Below are positions 54,115-64,000 of a stretch of 64,000 nt of DNA, in pieces. The notes beneath the pieces were generated by a model, which was not told the DNA's origin, ran no database searches, and saw only the letters and a program-made list of their open reading frames with translations. The position numbers and the translations under genes were made by a program. Where the stretch lies: positions 39,876,806 through 39,940,805 of the forward strand of contig CM047810.1 of NCBI GenBank assembly GCA_026214975.1, read 5' to 3'. The stretch is from Gentiana macrophylla. Taxonomy: Eukaryota; Streptophyta; Magnoliopsida; Gentianales; Gentianaceae. The stretch's first letter is position 1. Each line of letters opens with the position of its first letter.

Positions 54115-55150
54115 ATGGATGGAAAAATGGTTGTGCAGCAAGTCCTGATTGAAGAGTTGATTCCGGAAGAAGAAGAGGATAAGAGTTGGATCTCAGTTGA
54201 TCCCGTCGAAGATGTTCGTCTATGGGAAGACGAAAAAGACCAGTGTGTGCAAGTCGGGATTTGGATCCCAACTAAAGAAAAAAAGTTACTAGTCGAGCTA
54301 CTAATCGAGTTCAGAGATGTCTTTGCGTGGAAGGCTGACGACATGTTGGGACCATCCACAGATATAGCGGTCCATAAGCTCGAAATAGATCAAGGCCAGA
54401 AGCCAGTCAGACAGAAAAAGAGGAGTTTCACACCTGAACGAAACCAAGCTATAGAGAAAGAAGTCGGGAAGTTGTTAACATCCAAGATAGTGAGGGAAGT
54501 GCTCTACGAATAATGGCTAACCAACCCAGTGTTAGTCAAGAAGCCCGACAACAGCTGGCGTATATGCGTAGACTTCACCGACTTGAATAAAGCATGTCCG
54601 AAGGACTCATGTCCATTGCCAAAAATCGACAGGTTAGTAAACTCTACTATCGACTTCGAAGTGTTTGGTTTCTTAGATGCGTACAAGGGATACCATCAGA
54701 TACTAATGGATCCTCAAGACGCTGAAAAGACAGCTTTCATCATGGAATTCGGCACTTTCTGCTATGTAACCATGCCATTCGGGTTGAAAAACGCTGGGGC
54801 TATATATCAGAGAGCAGTCAACAAGATTTTCGCCAAGCAGATCGGTAGGTGTATGGAAGTGTACGTAGACGACTTGTTCATCAAAAGTCGATCTATAAAG
54901 CAGTATTGGTAGATGCTCGGAAAGTATTTGAGGTTTTGAGGGAAACGAAGATGAGATTAAATCCAAAGAAGTGTACCTTTGGGGTCAGGTCCGGGAAGTT
55001 TTTGGGATACATGATCTCGAAAGACGGGATTCGAGCGAACTCGGATAAGATCGACACTTTGAAAAACATGCCTGCACCTCATAATATAAAGGAAGTGCAA
55101 AGACTCACTGGTCAAATGGCCACCCTCAATAGGTTTTTATCGAGATCCGC
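54115..55150 (+). pseudogene. Reverse transcriptase of Gypsy-2, catalytic YVDD kept
   Basis: Frame 1 reads ELLIEFRDVFAWKADDM, a TAA at 54511-54513, then WRICVDFTDLNKACPKD, FGFLDAYKGYHQILM, MPFGLKNAGAIYQRAVNK and the catalytic EVYVDDLFIKS at about 54855. A frameshift near 54900 moves to frame 3: MRLNPKKCTFGVRSGKFLGY and RLTGQMATLNRFLSRS. The RT core residues are intact, unlike Gypsy-1. Confidence 0.9.
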
Positions 55151-56370
55151 CCAGTGAGCTCTACCATTTTCAAGATCCTCCGTAAGGCCAGCCCATTCCA
55201 TTGGGATGAAGAGTGTCAGAAAGCCTTCAAGGATTTAAAAGCGTACTTGTCAGAGCTACCCACTCTAACTTCACCCCGGGAAGGAGAAAAATTGTTGGTC
55301 TATTTGGCAGTAAGTGAAGAAGCAGTGAGTGCGGTTCTGATTCGGGAAGGGGTCCACGGCCAAGTGCCGATTTATTTAAATCGACAAAAAGCATTGCGAG
55401 GACCCGAGATCCGATACTCACCAAAGAGAGAAATTAGCATTATGTTTGGTACATGTCTCAAGAAAACTGAGGCCTTATTTCCAAGCCCATCCCAATACGG
55501 TGGTCACTGACCAACCACTGAAGCAGATCCTAGTGAAACCCAACACGTCGGATCGGCTAGCAAAATGGGTAGTGGAGATGGCAGAATACAATATTGAGTT
55601 CGTGCCTCGGACTGCGTTTAAGGCCCAGGCCTTGGCAGATTTTCTAGCTGAAGGAATTTCCATCCAACTCGAGCAGGAGAAGCAAAGCACAGAAGAACAG
55701 TGGACTCTCCAAGTCGATGGGGCATCAAGCAAAAAGGGGGCAGGAGTTGGACTCCTTCTAATCAGCCCGAAAGGTGAAGAATTCCCCTACGCCCTGCGAT
55801 TCGACTTCAAAGTGACGAACAACGAGGCTGAATATGAGGCTATGATCACAGGACTGTAGCTTGCTTTGAATTTGGGAGTCAAGAATCTACTAGTTTACAG
55901 CGACTCGCAATTGGTGGTAAATCATAGTAGGGGGAGTATGAAGCCAAGGAAGAAACCATGAAAAATTACTTAACAGTGGTACAAGGCCTCATACCAAAGT
56001 TAAAGTCAGTTCAGATCGGGCAGGTCCCCCGAAGTCAGAATAAGAAAGCCGATGCATTATCTAAACTCGCTTCAAACTTCGTCTCGAACAAGAAAGTTCT
56101 GGTCGAACTATTGACCGATAGAAGCTACAAGGAATCAGAAATGCAGCCGATCACTCAACAGGCAACATGGATGGATCCAATCACCCTTTACCTTAAGGAC
56201 GGAAGCACGGAAAATCTGACTTCAATCAGCATGATATGCGTTCGTCGATTCTATCCTTTATCGGAAATCTTTTGTAGCACCATGGTTAAGATGTGCATCA
56301 GAAGAATAGGGTGCATATCTTCTGAAAGAAATTCACAGAGGAGCTTGTGGAAATCATTGCGGAGCTAGGA
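55151..56370 (+). pseudogene. Two RNase H domains of Gypsy-2
   Basis: The first (55151-55660) reads FHWDEECQKAFKDLKAYL, KLLVYLAVSEEAVSAVLIRE and DRLAKWVVEMAEYNIEFVPR. The second starts at 55701 with WTLQVDGASSKKGAGVGLLL, then NNEAEYEAMITGL, LLVYSDSQLVV and VPRSQNKKADALSKLAS, with D-E-D residues visible. A second, archaeal-type RNase H directly after the first is the hallmark of Tat elements. Frameshifts near 55420, 55860 and 55950 break the chain. Confidence 0.88.
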
Positions 56371-57375
56371 TGCTTGCTCGAAAGTGCAAGCTAGCTGGGT
56401 ATTTTTGCCGTCGATGCAACAAGATGCGAATGACTTTAGTTCGTAGGGTGTAGAACTTGTCAAATCCATGACAATATCACCCATCAGCAGGCCCAGGAAA
56501 TGAACGTCATCTCGTCAGCCTGGCCTTTTGATCAATGAGGCATCGACATAGTCGGACCTCTACCCCGAGCTCCAGGCAACAATAGATACGTGGTCATCGC
56601 AGTGGACTACTTCACGAAATGGGTCGAAGCCAAGGCTTTGACCGACATCAGAGCTTCGACCATCAAAAAATTCTTGTGGGTCGATATTTTATGCAGGTAT
56701 GGAATTCCCAAGGCTCTGATCTCAGATAATGGCACTCAGTTTGAAAACCAAAAAGTTAGAGAATGGTGCAACGAAAATCATATCGATCAGCTTCACCTCG
56801 GTAGCTCACCCGCAAGCAAACGGTCAAGCCGAGCAGACAAATCGACAGAGATCAAGATAGGGTTGAAAAAGAGACTAGAAGCCGAAGGTCGAGATCAGGC
56901 AAAGACAACTTCCGAGCATCCTGTGGTCGTAGGCGGGCGACCAAATTCTTCGACAGAGAAACACCTTCTCTCTGGTCTATGGATGTGAGGCGGTAATTCC
57001 CGCGAGATCGGTTTTCCCTCTCCTCGAGTTCTAGCATACAACGTTGAAACCAACGCTCCTGATCTTCGACACGAAAAAGATAATGTTGATGAGCGAAGAG
57101 AAATAGCTTCAGCTGGAATGGCGAGATACAAACAAAAGATCTCGCAGTATTACAACTCAAGGGTCAAGTACAAATACTTCAAAGTCGGAGATTTGGTCCT
57201 CAGAAAAAATGAAGCAAGTCGACAAGAAGCGGCTGGCAAGTTAGACCCGAATTGGGAAGGCCCATATCAAATTCTAAAGGTTCATTCCAAAGGATTCTAC
57301 CAACTCGGATGAGCAGATGGAACCACCGTTCCTCGGCAATGGTACGCCAATAATCATAGGAAGTATTACGTTTAA
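56371..57375 (+). pseudogene. Integrase of Gypsy-2
   Basis: WPFDQ-like and DIVGPLPRAPGNNRYVVIAV give the first acidic residue at about 56545. YGIPKALISDNGTQFEN (about 56700) gives the second. GQAEQTNR in another frame at about 56825 gives the third. The C-terminal part is YKYFKVGDLVLRKNEAS, KLDPNWEGPYQILKV and WYANNHRKYYV ending at 57375. Frameshifts lie near 56800 and 56990. Confidence 0.88.
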
Positions 57376-57528
57376 TTAAACTTTATCTCGATTTAGTCTT
57401 ACTTTTTTACGCTTTGTAATAAGTCTGTGTGACCATTTTATGGATATTCTAATAAACATATCTTTTCTCGAGATGCTTTTATGTTTTTCAGGATCTACAG
57501 CCTTAACATTATAAATCTAATACGATAC

Positions 57529-57830
57529 AAAATGTCAAAGGCAATACAATCGACTACAAGAAGGGGAAATCCGCAAGTCGGACCCCTCAATATAGCCTAA
57601 AGAAAAACGAGCCTACAAGGCAAAAAATGCTAAGGCAAAGGGAGAATTTGCAAAGTCGGACCAAACGCCCATAAAATCGACCAGCCAAAAGCAAAACAAG
57701 CCTAAGGGCCAAAAAATGCCAAGGCAGAGGGACGGTGCGCAAAGTCGGACCAAACGCCCAGAGCATCGACCTGCCCATAGCAAAACTAGTCTGAGAGACA
57801 AAAAACGCTAAGGCAACTAGGTCGATCTCA
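57529..57830 (+). repeat. 89-bp tandem repeats in the Gypsy-2 3' UTR
   Basis: CAAAAAATGC starts at 57621 and 57710, with a diverged copy at 57799 (period 89). GCAAAGTCGGACCAAACGCCC recurs within the units. A degenerate first unit begins at about 57529. The array lies between pol and the antisense gene, analogous to the 68-bp array in Gypsy-1 but unrelated in sequence. Confidence 0.88.
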
Positions 57831-58861
57831 ACTAGACTAGACTCACAAGTGCAATAAGAACCAAAGGTTCATAATAAACGTGGGGGGCAACACGACATCA
57901 ATAAAGCAAACAGCAAACAGGGCCAGAGGCCCGACAAACTAAGAGCTAAAAGACATCGAGACATGAAAATTAAATAATAAAAAGAAAAGGAAACAAAATA
58001 CCACAAAAATCAATGCAAAATAAGGTCAGGTCGACAAGACCAGCCAATACGAGCCAAAGTATGATCATAAAGATTATACAGACCAAATTTGAGTTACACA
58101 AATCTAAGTTCAAAAAGTCGAATAAAAGTTCAACAAAGGTAAAATTCACAGAACAACAATTATGAGGTAGCGTCAGGAGTCGGCTCGGTGATAGCAGGGG
58201 TCGGCTCGGCATCGGAAGTCGAAGGACCATACTTCTGGGCAAGAGATTCCCCTCGTTGGAACTCCTCACCGTACTGGTCATACAACTTCTCCGCCTCAGT
58301 ATCATAAAATGGTGGCGCAGCAAGCTTAGACATGTCGAAATCCCGGTAGACAGCCATAGCCTAATTCACCGCCATCATAAAGCTGCCCATCATGGCCATG
58401 CGCATCATCACGTTCAAGTCTTCATCGAGCTCCTTCGACTTGCGATATTCCTGGATGGCATCTTTCTTGGCCACCTCGACCAGGGAAGGAACTTTCTCCA
58501 GTTCGACCCTCAAAGCATCCTTCTCTTCCCGAGCCTGCGTAACTTCGGTCAAAGAAGCATTATGCGCTCTCTGCATCTTTTCAAATTCCACAGCCAGATC
58601 GTCCAGTTTCTTATCCAGGACCTACCAGTCGTTTCATGTTCTGGTTAAGTCATTGGCAGATTCAGACAGCTCGTCCTTCAACCTTCTTATCTCGGCGTCC
58701 GCCTCCTTTGCATGAGTCTCCAATTGGGACTCCAATCCAGCTATGGCGGTACTCTTCTTGGCGGTCTTAGCGACCAACTTGTGAATTTTCTTCTTCATAT
58801 CCTCTTCCGCCTCGAGTGGTGCAGTCAATCTCTTCACAGCCTCCTTGCCGAGGTAGTTTGT

Positions 58862-58941
58862 CTGTCGAGAAAAAGAAATGTGTCATCTAGCAGAAATAAA
58901 GGACAGGCCGCGATAAAAGTAGGAAAAAGGGAGTGACTTAC
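58862..58941 (-). other. Intron 2 of the antisense gene
   Basis: On the minus strand it begins GTAAGTCACTCCC after CGCATG and ends CTTTTTCTCGACAG before ACAAACTAC. The GTAAGT donor is consensus. Phase 0 keeps the frame. Confidence 0.78.
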
Positions 58942-59465
58942 CATGCGACACAACTTCCGAAGTGCAGAAGATAGAACCTTGTTCTCCATGGTTGTGCTCT
59001 CATCAGCAGCCCGGTTTATATCGACTTCAATGTCAGAAGGGGATTCACCGACTTTAGCCCTCTTAGACTGTCTGTGCTGATCCCTCACAAAGTCGGGCAG
59101 AGTTGGTCTCTTCTTTGGTTGTCACACGACATCCTCGACATTCTCACCGGGAGACGGTGTTATCTCGACTATGGCTTCGTCATCTTCATCTCACAACGAG
59201 CCATAGTGAATAAGTGGAAAATCAGCAGACTAAGGCTGGGCAGAGGAACGAGTAGGAATCGCTGACTCGACATCAGTAGTACGTCCTTCAGACGGCTGTG
59301 TAAAAACAACCTCGACTCAGGAAGAGCTCCCATCTCCAGTACTAGGAGTTGTCCTCTTCTCGACAACCTTATCCGAAGGAGCCACCCGACCCTCGAGCGG
59401 CGGAGCTAGCTTACCCTTCGGTTTGGGGACTTGAGTAGGATCAGAGATGGCCGAGAACTTCCCCA

Positions 59466-59546
59466 CTGCAAAAAGAAAAGATAAGGTCAGTATCAGCAAT
59501 AATACCAAGTTACAGATCTCGACAAAAAAACGGAAAAATATCCTAC
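59466..59546 (-). other. Intron 1 of the antisense gene
   Basis: On the minus strand it begins GTAGGATATTTT, has a pyrimidine-rich end CTTTTCTTTTTGCAG, and joins AAC-T to TG-GGG in frame. It contains in-frame disruption if retained. Confidence 0.7.
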
Positions 59547-60396
59547 AGTTCTCTTGGTCTGTGGCATGGAGAGTCGAATAGGGCATCGGCCCTGCATCCA
59601 CCAGCTTAGCCAGCTCATACAGAAGGCGCAGATCTCAGGTGGACACCTTGAAACGAAAGTTATCCATCTCACGGGCCTCTTGAAGGGCAGGATCACTACC
59701 CAATTTATCTGTCTTCTTGCCCCTCGACCTCCACTTCCCTATGTATGGGTTATCCAAGCCATGACGTATGAAGAAAAATCGTGGTTTCCAGTCACCGTGT
59801 GACGAAGGCCCCTTGGACACAAACTCGTGTCGATTTGGCCTTCGTTGGAAGGTATACCACAGTTTGTCCGGCATGCCTGTAATCTTATAGTAGTAGCGAA
59901 AGAGGGGGATCGAGAAGCAATCTCCTACCACTCGACAAGCTATTACAAACCCCATTAGAATCCTAACAGCATTGAGGGCTAATTGAGAAACACTTATCTC
60001 ATAGTGGTGCAGAACCTCTACGACGGCCGGGCATAATAGAAACCTCAACCCACTGGAAAGTTGGGCTTCATAGATGGAACAGAACCCTTTTAGGGGCTCA
60101 TCAGCGTATTGGTGATGGCCCGAGGGAAGTCGAATTTCAAATTGAGGGCCCGCAATATCAAATTTTTGGCAATGTTTATTAGCATCATCGATAGAAAGGG
60201 CAGTGAGACAATCTTTTGGACCCTTTCCGTCCATCCTAGTAACTAGTTTCTTAGGTTCCTTAAGGATAGAGGGAGATGAACCTACGGGCTCGCCGGTAAG
60301 CGACCGGAGAGGACGATCGGAATGGGTGGACGACGAAGCTTGACTATGAGAAGGCAATTCACTACCCATATCAGATTCTATAGCACTACTTGACAT

Positions 60397-60807
60397 TGGT
60401 AAATGCAGAAAGAAGAAGGAGAACACAAGAAAAATGCTTACTTGTTGTTTGGAGGTTATGTAGAGAAAAAGGCAAAATGATCTCTACTCCGACCTTTTTT
60501 CCTCTTTTATGCTTGCAAAAATTTCGAAATGAGTTGAAAAGACTTGATTTGAGGGGGTTATAATCCCTCACAAATCACGAGAATCAAAGTGATGGTGTTA
60601 CGGTTAACGAAAAAGGACGCCTTGTTCCTTGTGCTGAAGATACGGCGTTAGTGTGCCATGACGTCACGCTACGATACTATGATTGGCTAGGGTTACAGGT
60701 GGCAGTACAGTTGTTTCCCGCCCAAACAATGACCCACTCAAGACGCGATTCAAATGGCGATTTGGCCTCGCAGGCGGCGGAGTCGCCTCTCAAGTCTCTG
60801 GGACTTA
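60397..60807. other. Upstream region of the antisense gene before the 3' LTR
   Basis: About 410 bp separate the antisense start from the 3' LTR. No gene is visible. The usual purine-rich tract before a 3' LTR is not clear here (GTCTCTGGGACTTA precedes TGACGAT). Confidence 0.5.
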
Positions 60808-61315
60808 TGACGATCTGAGGTTTCACCCTCCACGTGTCGCCTAACGGTTGGTCCCACACAAAGATGAGTAAGTATCAAAATGCGCATATCGATGCCTGAC
60901 ACGGGCCTCGACGATCGATTTTTATGCGAGGTAGTACGAGGGTCCCAGCTCGACCACCGTAAGTCAGTTAAGTCGGCGTAGAGGACAGAGTCTGCACCAG
61001 CTATGAAGGCCCATTATCAGAATGACAACTTAGGCAAGGGGCAAGGCCCATGAAGGTTAAATATGACAATAGCTTAAACCGACCTAATATTAGGGTTAGG
61101 GAATGCATTATCATTATAAATACCATGTTCCAGGAACTGCGTAAGGCTTGATTCCTGGAAAAATACAGGATACGTAGACAATCTAAGATAAGCTCTTAGA
61201 CTCAGCCTCAAATCTTAAAATCTACAAACACGTTCTTAAGGCATTAGGGTTTGGGTACTCACCATTAGATTCATTCAGGCCCAAATTATTTAAGTGACAT
61301 AATCTGTCATCATCA
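60808..61315 (+). repeat. 3' LTR of Gypsy-2
   Basis: It starts TGACGATCTGAGG and ends CTGTCATCATCA, aligning along its length with 51422-51933. GAGTT follows at 61316-61320. Confidence 0.95.
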
Positions 61316-61645
61316 GAGTTTTTTTGGAGTTTTTTTAGACAGTAGTGGATAATAAAATATAATAAAAATGATTGAAGTAATTATTAGAAAGTTAAAAATG
61401 TTTTTTTTAAAATTTGTGTAGGTAAAGAAATGATTGGTGAGAGAAATTGAAATAAAGTAGAATAATTAATAAAATAATTGTAAAAAAGGTAATAAAGTTG
61501 ATAAAGTAAAATGATGAGAGATGATTTAATATTTTTTTTTATTTGTAGTTGAAGATTTGATTGGTGGAAGAATTGTAAGAAATGATTGGTGATGTGATGT
61601 AAAAAAACCCCCCAAAAAACTCAATCCAAAACAAACAAGGGCTAT

Positions 61646-63060
61646 GTCACCGGTAAAATGATAAATGACACAAACACACATAATACCGCACCGCTGTGAT
61701 GGATTTCCGGACCAGTGAAAATAATAATCAAAGTAAAGATATGCAAACCAAATTTAAACTGAGGCGATTGTAGCACTCTATCCTTAAGACAATATTACGC
61801 CGCTACGGTGTTCACGGTATTCGCAATTGTCTCTCAGGGTACAACAGTCTTATCTTCTTTCAAAGCAGCACTATAACTGAAACGAAGCAGCGAACTTATT
61901 AGTGCCCCGAATTCTCTCTAGAGTGTTATGTATGCAATGAAGTGTTTGTAGTTCGTATTTTTATTTCCATCATGTAGAGGATTTTATAGCTAGGATTTCA
62001 TAAACATCTTTTGTGACCAACATTAATGAACCTCATTAATGTTATCAATATTTTTTAACCTGATTAATGACATCCATGTCTATGACTCTCCTATGAATCT
62101 CATTAACTATATCTATCTTGCATATATGACAAATTTTATTGGCCTATCCACATTAATTGGTATTAATGACCAATTATTTAAGTTTTGTAAATGCAAATAA
62201 CAACATCAAATTCGAGCATTACTTTCTCATTCACACACTATCAAAATTAAATTATTCATATTCCCATCAATGTCCACATTTTAAATAAACATTATTAATA
62301 CAGCTATCTATCATTAAATCATAATAGAGCATATCTGAAATTGATCTCGTAATGGATTTCACAACATAAATTTACACGCTTATTTCATAGGTGTTTTCCA
62401 CAAATTTTAAAACAATCCCCACATGAATGAAAATAAATGCAAATGCAAATGCATACTCTGAAAAGAATGCAAACGGAAAAATATTGCATCGTGAGATGCA
62501 GCTTCTTGGCTTGAACTGCCTTAGGGAATTACTATCGGATTTACTCGGCTAATCAATGAACTATGTCTTGAACTATTCGGACTACAGTGTAAAAACCAAG
62601 ACAATAACACACACAATATTTCCTGACACCTTCGGTTCATGGTTGTGTCCATTTTTGCCCTAGACAACACTTGGTTTCAACAAGTGTGTTAGAGAATTCA
62701 AGCCTCGAAATTTTCATGACGAAGCGGCCCCACTTCAAACTTTCATAGGTGACCTCCTATCAAGAGTACTCTGCAATACCCCATTTGGATTTTCCAGGAT
62801 ATATGAATCATTAAAAGATTTTGATTAACCTCAATACTTCAGCACACAACACTTTTGTTTTAACAGAATGGATTAATCTTTTTTAGATTACAATTTTTCT
62901 TCAGCTTCTGCCAAAAAGACTTTGCGGTCTTATGTTCAAGATGAACACCATATATGGTGTCTCCAGGCATTTGAAAATGTAGTTAACGAATATAAAATAT
63001 GAATGATTATAAGAATCCATTACCCTTATAAAGGCATGAAAATTCTTCCAACCCTCTTGC
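61646..63060. other. AT-rich flank, LTR-like in part, no gene
   Basis: This resumes the split tandem copy, then continues without a recognised reading frame. 61790-62000 has LTR-like character on the minus strand. Nothing else can be supported. Confidence 0.4.
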
Positions 63061-63222
63061 ATTATAAAGGGATCATCGATCAACATCCGAGCCAGGCCAA
63101 GAGTGGTCTGTCATATTCTTTTGCCACCTTTTGAAATTTAATCCGCTCAAATTTTCCATTTTGTCACCATGAACATGATGAGTCAAACCAGTATGTTGAC
63201 GGTGATGTTTCTTTGAAGAAGA
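62900..63222 (-). pseudogene. Copia gag scrap on the minus strand
   Basis: The minus strand reads SGLNFKRWQKNM at about 63130, resembling the F-x-G-x-N-F-x-R-W start of copia gag. DTIYGVHLEHKTAKSLF at about 62940 resembles the later D-x-L-Y-x-x-Y...K-T-A-K-E-L-W block. Both are degraded and separated by frame changes. Confidence 0.6.
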
Positions 63223-63384
63223 CATGGGCGGACACAGGATTTCGGGTAAGGGGGCAATAAAAATTTTAAAGGGCAAATAAAAAATTTAAGGGCGAGCAAA
63301 CTCTATGCATAGTATAAATATTAGTATATTTTTTTCGGATCAGGGGGCAGTTGCCCCCCTTGGTTGTATGTAGGTCCGCCACTG
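63223..63384. mobile_element. hAT-type MITE (162 bp)
   Basis: The ends CATGGGCGGACACAGG and (inverted) CAGTGGCGGACCTACA are imperfect inverted repeats of the common plant hAT form CAGTGGCGGA. The 8-bp TSD GAAGAAGA is exact at 63215-63222 and 63385-63392. Confidence 0.9.
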
Positions 63385-63639
63385 GAAGAAGAGCATTTTC
63401 TCTAGTCAGACGCAATCTACTGTGCATGCCCACACGTCGCGATGAGTCTCATTTATTGGACTTTTCGAGGATTGCACCAACCTCATGCAGTTATTGATTT
63501 AAGGATGTATTTAGTAGTCATAAATCTACTTGACTTTTTTTTGTCTAAAACAAAGTTACATTCCGGCAAGTTTAGTTATATCTGGAGTCTTCTTGGATTT
63601 TCTCATTGTTAAAACACAGATGAGAAGCTTGAAGTTTAA

Positions 63640-64000
63640 AAAAAAGATAAAACAGAAGCAATGCAAACATAAATTTTGGCGGAATTGATAAAACACATAA
63701 ACAAAGAGAACACAGTGATTTAATGTGGTTTCTGGCGTTGTGCCGACTACTCCACGGACAGAAAATGAGATATATTATTATGCATAAAGTTACAAGGTAT
63801 TCCTCACAAAGTGAAAGACACACTCTTGCATTGATTACAACATTGGTATTTATAGGCACAATACCAAACCCTAACCGCCAAAGATCTTTGTCGGAATTGT
63901 CATAAATACCCCAGATATGAACCCCAGCTCCAGCTGTTATCCACCATACGAAACTCAGCTTCAAACTGACATTCCAGACTTGTAAACAACTGCTCAGATG
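63640..64000 (-). repeat. LTR-like sequence at the right edge
   Basis: GTGATTTAATGTGGTTTCTGG, then CTACTCCACGGAC, resembles the TTTAACGTGGTTC...CCTACGTCCACGG words common in LTRs of plant copia elements. GGTATTTATAGGC at about 63847 is consistent with an LTR promoter region. The element runs off the window. Confidence 0.45.

Larger units (their letters stand above)
58160..60396 (-). pseudogene. Antisense three-exon gene of Gypsy-2 ('putative gypsy type transposon' family)
   Basis: On the minus strand, exons 60396-59547, 59465-58942 and 58861-58160 total 2076 nt (692 codons). Both introns (81 and 80 bp) start GTAGGA/GTAAGT, end GCAG/ACAG, and keep the frame (phases 1 and 0). Exon 1 has the domain GFCSIYEAQLSSGLRFLL, ILMGFVIACRVVGDCF and GDWKPRFFFIRH, the Pfam PF04195-type pattern of unknown function. 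Exon 3 is mostly Lys/Glu-rich heptads (coiled coil, about 58820-58400). Eight in-frame stops (five TGA, three TAG) but no frameshift were seen. The start could also be 60426. Confidence 0.8.
51422..61315 (+). mobile_element. Gypsy-2: Tat-like Ty3/gypsy element with antisense gene
   Basis: LTRs of 512 bp (51422-51933) and 508 bp (60808-61315) start TGACGAT and end TCATCATCA. The TSD GAGTT is exact (51417-51421 and 61316-61320). Plus-strand gag-pol runs 51982-57375. A 3' region with 89-bp repeats and a minus-strand three-exon gene runs to 60396. Two RNase H domains and an antisense accessory gene identify the Tat lineage. LTR identity is roughly nine in ten by eye. It has no nested insertions. 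Confidence 0.95.
51396..61642. mobile_element. Harbinger-like MITE split by Gypsy-2
   Basis: The ends GGCTCCGTTTGTTTTGGGTT and (inverted) GCCCTTGTTTGTTTTGGATT are inverted repeats. The 3-bp flank TAT (51393-51395 and 61643-61645) is duplicated relative to the neighbouring tandem copy. The MITE is about 350 bp once Gypsy-2 and one GAGTT are removed. The terminus style and 3-bp TSD fit PIF/Harbinger (Tourist-like), although TAT is not the canonical TWA. Confidence 0.75.

Overview
The window is plant nuclear DNA, most likely from a eudicot. It contains plant-type Ty3/gypsy (Tat-type and chromovirus-type) and Ty1/copia retrotransposons, L1-type LINEs, hAT/Mutator/Harbinger-type MITEs, and primer-binding sites matching plant initiator tRNA-Met. 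One intact host gene is visible: an intronless PUB22/PUB23-type U-box E3 ubiquitin ligase at 36820-38064 (+). I saw no tRNA or rRNA gene, no CRISPR array and no bacterial-type operon. Almost everything else is a nest of transposable elements, whose order can be reconstructed from exact target-site duplications (TSDs).

Region 1 (1-5.3 kb) holds relics: the end of a chromovirus-like gypsy pol (1-1390), repeat sequence with a recurring 14-bp motif, a diverged LTR (about 3.0-4.47 kb), and the 3' part of a minus-strand LINE (4.83-5.29 kb). Region 2 (5290-33049) is a decayed Tat-like gypsy element (Gypsy-1, TSD TTATC) inserted in that LINE, which resumes at 33050. Gypsy-1 contains a non-coding minus-strand LTR element (LARD-like, 15156-29368, TSD GAGCC). 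The 3' LTR of the LARD contains a copia remnant (15958-19602, TSD ATTAT), and its body holds a probable solo gypsy LTR (22573-24140). The 3' LTR of Gypsy-1 holds a 968-bp hAT-type element (31584-32551, TSD CATGTATC).

Region 3 (33.05-36.07 kb) is the main body of the minus-strand LINE. It is broken by a 516-bp TRIM retrotransposon (33833-34348, TSD TTGAT) and a 465-bp Mutator-type fold-back MITE (35169-35633). Region 4 (36.1-38.4 kb) is the PUB gene with a TATA box and short flanks. Region 5 (38.41-49.5 kb) is a minus-strand copia element truncated at its 5' side. It carries two Mutator-type MITEs, a related third copy, a 353-bp near-perfect inverted repeat, a 5'-truncated LINE with a 38-base poly(A), and a younger copia element (43557-48491) with TG...CT LTR ends.

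Region 6 (49.5-51.4 kb) is AT-rich with a microsatellite. Region 7 (51396-61642) is a Harbinger-like MITE split by a second Tat-like gypsy element (Gypsy-2, 51422-61315, TSD GAGTT). Gypsy-2 keeps gag, protease, RT, two RNase H domains and integrase on the plus strand. On the minus strand it keeps a three-exon antisense gene whose frame survives both introns. Region 8 (61.6-64 kb) has a copia gag scrap, a small hAT MITE and LTR-like sequence.

I found no clear candidate for a wholly new system. The most informative items are the antisense gene of Gypsy-2, the antisense ORF of Gypsy-1 bracketed by repeats, and the TSD-dated nest. All motif and boundary calls were made by eye.
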